From Kiritimatiellales bacterium (GTDB taxonomy: Bacteria > Verrucomicrobiota > Kiritimatiellia > Kiritimatiellales > Tichowtungiaceae), in contig JAQUXG010000142.1 in the NCBI GenBank assembly GCA_028692515.1, positions 1 to 5,120 of the forward strand: a stretch of 5,120 nucleotides of DNA, read 5' to 3'. Numbering within the stretch: the first letter of the stretch is position 1; each line of letters opens with the position of its first letter. A program made the translations under genes and the position numbers. A model generated the notes under the pieces. The model saw only the letters and a list, made by a program, of their open reading frames with translations. It was not told the DNA's origin and ran no database searches. Shown here in pieces: positions 1-5,120 of this stretch.

Positions 1-962
1 TCGACAATCGCCTGCGCATCGTGCTGGGCTATCTGCACCTGCAGCAGGAGCGTTTCGACGAAGCGTACGCCGAACTCGAACAAGTGCGCACAGAATCGTC
101 CCGGGAGGAATGGTCGAGTAATCCGTTATTTTTATTCAACTTTCTGGTGGCGGCGCAGAAAAGCGCCCATCTGGAAGAGGCCGCGAATACACTGTCGGCG
201 ACCTATACCAACAATCCGGCGGTTCTGAACCAGTACATGCTCTCCCTGCTGACAGAAAAATCGCCGGTCTCCACCGAAGATGCCATTGAGCTTTTAAATG
301 TTTTCCACAAACAAAGCCCCGAGGCCGCCGAAGCTCTTTATTATCTGGCCCTGCTTCAGGCGGAACAGAAGGAATATCAAAAGGCAATTCAGTCCGCACA
401 GCAATTTGAGAAACTCGCCCAAAGCAGCGGACAGACCCATCTGCTCAGCGGAGAATTTTATTATCAGTATGCCGCTCTTTATGAGCGAACCGGACAGCTC
501 GAAACGGCCGAGAAACAGTTCTTCAAGGCCATTGATCTGGGCGACGAACGAATTGCCGCGTCATCACAAAACTACATTGCCTACATGTGGGCGGAGCGCG
601 GCGAAAAGCTGGATCAGGGACTGGCACTGGTTCAGAAAGCACTGAGCGCCGAACCGGAGAATGGCGCGTTTCTGGACACGCTGGGTTGGATTTATTACAT
701 GCAGGGTCGCTATGCCGACGCGTTGAATGAATTGAAAAAGGCGCAGAAATCCGTTCAGGTTGATCCCGCCGTCTGGGAACATCTCGGTGACACCTACCAG
801 AAGATGGGAAATGTTGACGAGGCTTCCAAACATTGGAAAAAAGCACTGGAGCTGAATCCGGAGTCGCAGCGACTGATCGACCGGTTCAAAGAAAACAGTA
901 TTACGCCAGACTCATCCCCGGCGCCAACGGATAGCCCCGCAGATACGACGCCCCGTCCATGA
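1..962 (+). CDS. TPR-repeat protein, 5' end outside the window
   Basis: The reading frame is open from the window edge (first full codon at base 3), so the N-terminus is missing; the GTG at 21 is an internal Val codon with no ribosome site before it. Numbering from that codon, five TPR-like units on a 34-residue period can be read at about 103-136, 143-176, 181-214, 215-248 and 249-282, with the usual small and aromatic positions (for example LGWIYYMQGRYADAL and LGDTYQKMGNVDEA). The region before residue 100 is also helical and probably holds degenerate repeats. The C-terminal repeats resemble the common terminal block of bacterial TPR proteins (NYIAYMWAERGE, then DTLGWIYY, then a histidine-tryptophan near the last helix). 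TPR units form scaffolds for protein-protein contacts; partner and cellular location cannot be read, because any signal peptide is outside the window. After residue 293 comes a 20-residue Pro/Ser/Thr/Asp tail with no TPR character. The gene converges on fmt and overlaps its last 62 bases. Confidence 0.9.
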   Translation, partial: DNRLRIVLGYLHLQQERFDEAYAELEQVRTESSREEWSSNPLFLFNFLVAAQKSAHLEEAANTLSATYTNNPAVLNQYMLSLLTEKSPVSTEDAIELLNVFHKQSPEAAEALYYLALLQAEQKEYQKAIQSAQQFEKLAQSSGQTHLLSGEFYYQYAALYERTGQLETAEKQFFKAIDLGDERIAASSQNYIAYMWAERGEKLDQGLALVQKALSAEPENGAFLDTLGWIYYMQGRYADALNELKKAQKSVQVDPAVWEHLGDTYQKMGNVDEASKHWKKALELNPESQRLIDRFKENSITPDSSPAPTDSPADTTPRP

Positions 963-1824
963 CCTTTTTTCCGGCGGGCTGAACGTCCAGCAGCCGCAAG
1001 GCCCCCTCACCCGCCGCCACCAGCAGGCCGGCACCGCTTACATCGAGAATGTCTCCCGGCAAACCGGATTGCGCTTCGACCGCGACACGCAACACCTTCA
1101 GCCGCTGGCCGTCCGGCATTTCGCAAAAACAGCCGGGCCATGGAGTAAATCCGCGAATCCGGTTGCGCAATACATCGGCGGGTTGCGTCCAGTCCAGCCG
1201 CCCGTCCTCTTTCGTCAACTTGCGCACTTCGATGGCGGCGGCGTCATCCTGCGGATGCCGCTGAACCGTTCCGGCACGAATCTGTTCAACCGCCTCCATC
1301 AGAAGTTGTGCACCTGCCTCGGCCAGTACGGGCTCTAATGTGAAGGATGTCGCTTCAGGATCAATCGGAATCTCGCGTTGCAGAATGATGTCGCCGGCAT
1401 CCATTTTTTCGCTGACGTAAAGAATGGTGACGCCAGTCGCCGTGTCGCCGTTTGCCAATGCCCATTGAATGGGTGACGACCCGCGGTATCGGGGAAGTAA
1501 CGACGGATGCAGATTGATCGCGCCGTGCGCCGGAAGCGTCAGCACGGACTGCGGAATGTACTGTCCATAGGCAACAACCACAAATAAATCGGCGTTGAGC
1601 TGGGCCAGCTCCGGCAGGCTCTCTTTGACTTTTTCGGGAGAAAGAACCGGGAGTCCGCGTTCCTGCGCAAAAAGCTTCACCGGACACGGGGTGAGCTGTT
1701 GTTTCCGTCCCGCCGGCCGATCCGGCTGCGTTACAACGGCAACCACGTCATCCTGCGCACCGGCCAACAGAGCCTCGAGTACGGGAAAGCCGATTGACGC
1801 TGAACCGAAAAATACAATGCGCAT
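901..1824 (-). CDS. fmt: Methionyl-tRNA formyltransferase
   Basis: Transfers a formyl group from 10-formyltetrahydrofolate to the amino group of Met on initiator tRNA in the cytoplasm, enabling bacterial translation initiation. The 307-residue length fits the family (E. coli 315). The N-terminal Rossmann-type formyltransferase domain covers about 1-205: MRIVFFGS at the start, PDRPAGR at 34-40 followed by TPCPVK at 45-50 (the loop region used for tRNA recognition), AYGQ at 85-88, the folate-site signature SLLP at 108-111, and the catalytic Asn104, His106 and Asp145 (in MDAGD). The C-terminal barrel domain covers about 206-307, with RGFTPWPG at 224-231 and a final GKKVMDGASYLRG block. One variation is GSASIGFP at 7-14 where many homologues have GTPxFA. 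The ATG at 1824 has a good ribosome site (GGAGG, 8-base spacer). It is the last gene of a minus-strand run, 15 bases after the glycosyltransferase stop. Its frequent partner def (peptide deformylase) is not visible. The stop TAA lies inside the convergent TPR gene. Confidence 0.98.
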   Translation of the reverse strand: MRIVFFGSASIGFPVLEALLAGAQDDVVAVVTQPDRPAGRKQQLTPCPVKLFAQERGLPVLSPEKVKESLPELAQLNADLFVVVAYGQYIPQSVLTLPAHGAINLHPSLLPRYRGSSPIQWALANGDTATGVTILYVSEKMDAGDIILQREIPIDPEATSFTLEPVLAEAGAQLLMEAVEQIRAGTVQRHPQDDAAAIEVRKLTKEDGRLDWTQPADVLRNRIRGFTPWPGCFCEMPDGQRLKVLRVAVEAQSGLPGDILDVSGAGLLVAAGEGALRLLDVQPAGKKVMDGASYLRGYPLAPGMSLA

Positions 1825-1832
1825 GATGCCGG

Positions 1833-1837
1833 CCTCC
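1833..1837 (-). promoter_or_regulatory. Ribosome binding site of fmt
   Basis: On the minus strand GGAGG sits 8 bases before the fmt ATG and falls in the 15-base gap after the glycosyltransferase stop codon. With no room for a promoter or terminator in this gap, fmt is probably expressed from the glycosyltransferase mRNA, with likely translational coupling. Confidence 0.8.
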
Positions 1838-1839
1838 GA

Positions 1840-3648
1840 TTACTGCGGTGCTGGCGGCACCGGCTCTGCACCCGGGGTTTTCTGCACCTCACCGGCCCCC
1901 CAGCGAACACTGTCTGTCAGAAAGAGCTGATCCTGCTTGTTGAGCGCAAATCCCTGCCGTAGCGGAAAATCTTTCGGCAACTGTCCCATGGTGACCGGGA
2001 ACCAGGTTTTTTCGGATCCTTCGAGCAACGACGAAACGAACGGGCGGTCTTTGGTCAGCGTGGTGATATACAGCCCGCTAATGTATTTGCGGTAGTCATT
2101 GATCTCGTAGTAGTCGTCCAGCGTTTTAGGCATCAGGATGGAGGTGCGCTGCCCATACCAGACGGTGGCCCACGGCATATCCGTGCACATGACCTCGCGA
2201 GGTTTCAGCAATTCACTCACGCGCATAATAAACGGGACATAGTACGGAGGATACGGAAGCCCGGGGGCCGGAGAGAGCAGAATGGTGACGAGCAGCGGAA
2301 GCGCGGTCAGACCGATCACCAGACCCGTCAGTCCCGTTTTGTAGATCTGAATGTTCAGATCAAGCCGGTCCAGCAGAATGGAGAAAAAGGCCAGACCGTA
2401 GAGAATTACAAAAGGCCAGAAGATGTGATAGAGGCCCAGCGCCTCTTTACCGAAAAACCCCGCACCAACAAAAAACAACCCCATGGAGAGCCCGATTCCC
2501 CAGCGCAGGTTGTGAACATGCACACGGACAAAACGGTAGAAAAAAGTCACCATGAAAAAAGCAATCAACAGACCGCCGCCCAGCGAGGTGAACCCATCCT
2601 GGTAAAACTCACTGAAATTTTTCACCCACTTGGCCTTGGCCAGACCGAAGTCGGACATGAGGTTAAACGACGGCTTCAGCGTACGCATCAACGAGTCTCC
2701 CGGATACGCGGACGAACCGATCAGCGCAGTGTGCGCGGCCAGACCCAACGGGGATCCGGTCAGCTGATAGTTTCGCAACAGCCACGGGGATACGACAAGA
2801 AATGCCACGGCCAGATAGAAAAAGGCCAGATGCCCGCCGCGCTGTGTGCGCGAGCCCATCATCCAGATAAACAGTGCAAGCCCGGGAATAATGGCGATCG
2901 CGGCGTAATGTGTCAGAAATGCGGCGACAGAAAATAAAATAGAAAGGGAAAAATATAACATCCAGTTCCACAGCGGCTTCCGTTCACGCCGGTTAATCAT
3001 GGCCAGAAGCGCAAAATAGGTCGCCGCGAGAATCATGAACACCAAAACCGGCAGACCGGTTCCGCGAAGGCTGTCTGTCCAAACAATTTCGCTTAAAAAA
3101 TAGGTCGCTGCGCCGAGCAGACCGATTTGGTGCGAGAACAGTTTTCTCCCCAGCAGATAGAGCATTAATCCCGAAAGAATCGTGAAAATATGATTCATTG
3201 GAACAATCACCCACTGCTCCGCCGGGTAAATCCGCATGCCTTTAAAAAGCTCACTGGTCGGAAACAGATCCACTCCGATCAGATTAAAAAACTTAAAATC
3301 CGCCGCAAGCAACGCCGGATAGAGGGGCGGCTTCGTGATCTCAGGATGAAGGTCTATCCGCGCATCGCCATCAAACGTGTGCGCTGAAACCATTGCAATA
3401 CTCACCGGACGCACACACTGGGTGATATAACGGTTAGATTGAGCCAGATTCCGCCCGAGCTGCCCATAATCCATCGCCGCTTCCGTATCGAACCCGCGAA
3501 ACTGACGGGCCGTGAAAACGACCATCAGAATCACAACCATAAGACAAAAAAGAGTGGTGCGGATAATCTTCAGACCCAGCCCGGCATCCACGCTGTAAAC
3601 GAGGTCCTGCAGGGTCGACTCAAAGGGTTGCTGCTGTTGCTTTGCCAT
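1840..3648 (-). CDS. GT-C family membrane glycosyltransferase (ArnT/PMT-like)
   Basis: A 602-residue integral membrane protein. After a short Gln-rich cytoplasmic start (MAKQQQQ) I count about 11 hydrophobic segments, near residues 30-47, 148-167, 174-191, 198-217, 229-246, 248-265, 274-290, 356-374, 383-399, 405-425 and 438-458, followed by a soluble domain (about 460-602) ending in a Pro-rich tail. The large loop after the first segment carries the GT-C hallmarks: an acidic FDTEAAMD motif (53-60), GRNLAQ (65-70), and HPEITKPPLYP (101-111), the PPLYP typical of polyprenyl-phosphate-sugar transferases. Such enzymes move a sugar from a lipid-phosphate donor to an acceptor on the periplasmic face. 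ArnT and protein O-mannosyltransferases are the known relatives, but donor and acceptor cannot be named here. The frame is open upstream to an ATG at 3798, but that start would overlap the regulator gene by 80 bases. The ATG at 3648 has GGGAG at a 6-base spacing and begins a normal N-terminus. Family fairly sure, function unknown. Confidence 0.85.
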   Translation of the reverse strand: MAKQQQQPFESTLQDLVYSVDAGLGLKIIRTTLFCLMVVILMVVFTARQFRGFDTEAAMDYGQLGRNLAQSNRYITQCVRPVSIAMVSAHTFDGDARIDLHPEITKPPLYPALLAADFKFFNLIGVDLFPTSELFKGMRIYPAEQWVIVPMNHIFTILSGLMLYLLGRKLFSHQIGLLGAATYFLSEIVWTDSLRGTGLPVLVFMILAATYFALLAMINRRERKPLWNWMLYFSLSILFSVAAFLTHYAAIAIIPGLALFIWMMGSRTQRGGHLAFFYLAVAFLVVSPWLLRNYQLTGSPLGLAAHTALIGSSAYPGDSLMRTLKPSFNLMSDFGLAKAKWVKNFSEFYQDGFTSLGGGLLIAFFMVTFFYRFVRVHVHNLRWGIGLSMGLFFVGAGFFGKEALGLYHIFWPFVILYGLAFFSILLDRLDLNIQIYKTGLTGLVIGLTALPLLVTILLSPAPGLPYPPYYVPFIMRVSELLKPREVMCTDMPWATVWYGQRTSILMPKTLDDYYEINDYRKYISGLYITTLTKDRPFVSSLLEGSEKTWFPVTMGQLPKDFPLRQGFALNKQDQLFLTDSVRWGAGEVQKTPGAEPVPPAPQ

Positions 3649-3654
3649 ACTGTT

Positions 3655-3659
3655 CTCCC
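3655..3659 (-). promoter_or_regulatory. Ribosome binding site that decides the glycosyltransferase start
   Basis: On the minus strand GGGAG lies 6 bases before the ATG at 3648. It supports this start over the in-frame ATG at 3798, which lies within the regulator's HTH coding region. A second, weaker GGAG lies just upstream, at about 3661-3664. Confidence 0.7.
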
Positions 3660-3672
3660 GCTCCGGTAAATG

Positions 3673-3697
3673 AGTGTTCAGAGCATCCTTGAACACT
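3673..3697 (-). other. Intercistronic hairpin between regulator and glycosyltransferase
   Basis: A perfect 8-bp inverted repeat, AGTGTTCA and TGAACACT, is separated by a 9-base loop. It lies in the 70-base gap between the regulator stop (3719) and the glycosyltransferase start (3648), ending 24 bases before the ATG. In the minus-strand transcript the stem is followed by CAUUUACC and not by a U-run, so it is not a standard intrinsic terminator. It could be an mRNA processing or stability element, a weak attenuator, or a dyad DNA-binding site. The pairing is directly visible; any role is inference. Confidence 0.5.
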
Positions 3698-3718
3698 TCT
3701 GCTTCTTCAACCTTAAAC

Positions 3719-5077
3719 TCATTCAACTTCGGTAAAGCCGTACTCCACGATCTTACGGTGCAGTGTGCGCCGGCTGATTCCCAGTTTTTCAGCCGCATGT
3801 GTACGGTTGCCTTCCGCTTCCTTCAATGCCTGCCGGATCGCGCGTTTTTCCAGCTCCTCCAACGTGCCGCTTTCCACGGCAACAGCACCGTCCGGACCGC
3901 CTGCCTCGCGGATATGCACCGGCAGGTCGCGCACGCCGATCTTCTGGGAGCGGGACAGCACGACCATCTGCTCGACCACATTGCGCAGTTCACGCACATT
4001 GCCCGGCCAGCGGTAGGCGGTCAGCAGGTCGATCGCATCCGGCGAAAACCCCTCAATGGTCCGTCCGTTTTCCTGATTAAACGTATCCAGAAAATGCTTC
4101 AGTAGTATCGGGATGTCGCTCCTGCGCTCACGCAGAGCCGGCAGGTGAATCACCACCACATAAAGCCGATAATAGAGATCTTCGCGGAAAGTCCCCTCCT
4201 CCACCATCTTCTTCAGGTCCCGGTTCGTTGCCGCAATCAGGCGCGTATCCACATCCACAGCTTCCTGTCCTCCGACTCTCTCAAAACGCCGCTCTTCCAG
4301 CGCGCGCAGAATCTTCACCTGCACACTCGCATCGATTTCGCCGATCTCGTCGAGAAACAGCGACCCGCCGTCCGCCAGTTCAAACCGGCCCTTGCGCCGT
4401 TCCGCCGCACCGGTAAACGCGCCTTTTTCATGGCCGAACAGTTCACTTTCCAGCAGCGTCGAGGAGAGCGCCGCGCAGTGTACCGGAACAAACGGTCCGT
4501 TCTTGCGCGGACTCAGCCGGTGAATCGCCTTGGCAATCAGTTCCTTGCCGGTTCCGCTTTCCCCCTGAATCAGCACCGTCGCCCGCGAAGCCGCCACCTG
4601 CCGCACCGTATCAAAAATCTGCTGCATCTCCGGCGAGCTGCCGATGATGTTCTCCATGCCGAACTTACTGTCCAGCTGCTCGCGCAGCTGCATATTTTCC
4701 ACCTCGGCGCTGCGCGACCGCAGAACGCGCTGCAGAACCATCTCCAGCTGCTCCAGATTCACCGGCTTCGTCAGAAAATCGGTTGCACCATGCCGCATGG
4801 CATCCACGGCCGTTTCAATATTTCCGTACGCCGTCAGCAGAATGCAGATCAGTTGAGGAGAATTGGCCAGCGCACGCTGCATCAGCGTCATCCCGTCCAT
4901 GCCGGGCATGCGCAGATCGCACAGCATCACATCGACCGGTTTTTCGCTCAGAAGATTCAGCGCCGTCGCACCGCTCTCGGCAATCAGCACGTCATACGAC
5001 CGGCGCAGCGCCCGCGCCAGTCCTTCGCGGGTGTTCTTTTCATCATCGACGATGAGAATCGTTGCTTTGGCACTCAT
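3719..5077 (-). CDS. NtrC-class sigma-54-dependent response regulator
   Basis: A complete 452-residue, three-domain regulator. The N-terminal receiver domain (about 5-120) has the acidic pair Asp11/Asp12, the phospho-acceptor Asp54 in CDLRMPGMDG, Thr82 in LTAYG and Lys104 in TKP. A linker (about 121-140) leads to the AAA+ sigma-54 interaction domain (about 142-370): Walker A GESGTGKE at 172-179, the sigma-54-contacting GAFTGA loop at 219-224, Walker B LFLDEIGE at 240-247, ATNRDL at 283-288, arginine-finger region FREDLYYRL at 297-305 (Arg298, Arg304) and WPGNVREL at 357-364. A Fis-type helix-turn-helix closes the protein (about 405-446, with NRTHAAEKLGISRRTLHRKI). All key residues are present, so it should be a phosphorylation-controlled ATPase that opens sigma-54 promoters. 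AtoC, ZraR and NtrC share this layout; the regulon cannot be named. The start at 5077 gives the usual receiver beginning (MSAKATILIVDDE) behind only a weak GGA. The frame is open to the window edge, but a longer product is unlikely. A partner kinase is probably upstream, outside the window. Confidence 0.97.
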   Translation of the reverse strand: MSAKATILIVDDEKNTREGLARALRRSYDVLIAESGATALNLLSEKPVDVMLCDLRMPGMDGMTLMQRALANSPQLICILLTAYGNIETAVDAMRHGATDFLTKPVNLEQLEMVLQRVLRSRSAEVENMQLREQLDSKFGMENIIGSSPEMQQIFDTVRQVAASRATVLIQGESGTGKELIAKAIHRLSPRKNGPFVPVHCAALSSTLLESELFGHEKGAFTGAAERRKGRFELADGGSLFLDEIGEIDASVQVKILRALEERRFERVGGQEAVDVDTRLIAATNRDLKKMVEEGTFREDLYYRLYVVVIHLPALRERRSDIPILLKHFLDTFNQENGRTIEGFSPDAIDLLTAYRWPGNVRELRNVVEQMVVLSRSQKIGVRDLPVHIREAGGPDGAVAVESGTLEELEKRAIRQALKEAEGNRTHAAEKLGISRRTLHRKIVEYGFTEVE

Positions 5078-5120
5078 AAAATTTATTCCGTTGTTTGAGT
5101 TACGTAATCCGTAACGAGTA
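5078..5120 (-). other. Leader of the response regulator, possibly including the end of an upstream gene
   Basis: These 43 bases are AT-rich next to the ATG, with a weak CGGAA as the only ribosome-site candidate (GGA at 5087-5089, 9 bases before the start). One minus-strand frame is open from the window edge to a TAA at 5083-5085 (ending LVTDYVTQTTE), so a preceding gene, perhaps the cognate histidine kinase, could end 5 bases before the regulator. Another frame stops at 5100-5102. Too little sequence is visible to choose, or to call a promoter. Confidence 0.25.
5099..5115. repeat. Short inverted repeat upstream of the response regulator
   Basis: GTTACG and CGTAAC form a 6-bp perfect inverted repeat around a 5-base centre (TAATC), starting 22 bases before the regulator ATG. 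The left arm also overlaps the 8-base palindrome TTACGTAA (5100-5107). It could be an operator or a small mRNA hairpin, but repeats this short also arise by chance, and the sequence is cut at the window edge. Confidence 0.35.

Noticed and set aside
619..640. TGGCAC in the TPR gene, as a sigma-54 -24 element
   Set aside because: No TTGC-like -12 element follows at the required spacing, and it lies inside coding sequence.
523..846. Minus-strand open frames of 107 and 89 codons within the TPR gene
   Set aside because: They lie antisense to a clear 34-residue repeat pattern and have no motif of their own.
965..970. T-run just after the TPR stop codon, as an intrinsic terminator
   Set aside because: I find no stable GC-rich stem directly before it (at best a 4-bp pairing over a loop of about 20 bases), and the run is explained by Lys codons in the GKKVMDG motif of Fmt on the other strand.
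2425..2937. A 170-codon plus-strand open frame opposite the glycosyltransferase
   Set aside because: It is antisense to a well-supported membrane protein, is low in hydrophobic-core pattern, and shows no recognisable motif or ribosome site.
3649..3798. A 50-residue N-terminal extension of the glycosyltransferase to the ATG at 3798
   Set aside because: It would overlap the regulator's HTH coding sequence by 80 bases, has no clear ribosome site, and looks unlike a family N-terminus; the ATG at 3648 has GGGAG at a good distance.
5067..5086. TTGGCAC near the regulator start, as half of a sigma-54 promoter on the plus strand
   Set aside because: The required GC of the -12 element is missing at the correct spacing, and the stretch lies within the regulator's first codons.
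4145..5098. A 317-codon open frame on the plus strand opposite the response regulator
   Set aside because: It lies almost wholly antisense to a certain gene, its product is rich in His/Arg/Gln with no domain pattern, and long antisense frames are expected from codon bias at this GC content.

Overview
The window is a compact, ordinary-looking bacterial chromosomal segment of moderate to high GC content (mid-50s % by eye). It holds four protein-coding genes and almost no non-coding DNA. The gene set (fmt, an NtrC-class sigma-54 activator, a GT-C membrane glycosyltransferase and a TPR protein) fits a Gram-negative-type bacterium. The style of the Fmt N-terminus (GSASIGFP in place of the common GTPxFA) and of the glycosyltransferase loops (AMDYGQLGRNLAQ, then HPEITKPPLYP) reminds me of the Verrucomicrobia/Kiritimatiellota/Lentisphaerae group. 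That placement is an impression from memory and was not tested.

Layout. Positions 1-962 (+) hold the 3' part of a TPR-repeat protein whose start lies outside the window. The other three genes are all on the minus strand and read right to left. A full-length response regulator with REC, AAA+ and Fis-type HTH domains (5077 to 3719) comes first. After a 70-base gap with a perfect 8-bp hairpin comes a 602-residue polytopic GT-C glycosyltransferase (3648 to 1840). After only 15 bases comes fmt, methionyl-tRNA formyltransferase (1824 to 901). The TPR gene and fmt converge and overlap by 62 bases at their 3' ends. The 43 bases upstream of the regulator (5078-5120) contain an inverted repeat and possibly the last codons of a further upstream minus-strand gene.

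How the genes may work together. The three minus-strand genes are probably at least partly co-transcribed: the glycosyltransferase and fmt almost certainly, the regulator possibly. The regulator would respond to an unseen sensor kinase and activate RNA polymerase carrying sigma-54. I see no convincing sigma-54 promoter in the window, so its targets are probably elsewhere. The glycosyltransferase should act at the inner membrane on a polyprenyl-phosphate-linked sugar. Fmt is a housekeeping translation-initiation enzyme, and its presence here is probably an accident of operon packing.

I found no mobile element, CRISPR array, RNA gene, phage sequence or recognisable undescribed system. The points worth a second look are small: the convergent overlap that encodes the TPR protein's tail, the intercistronic hairpin, the inverted repeat in front of the regulator, and the membrane glycosyltransferase of unknown acceptor.
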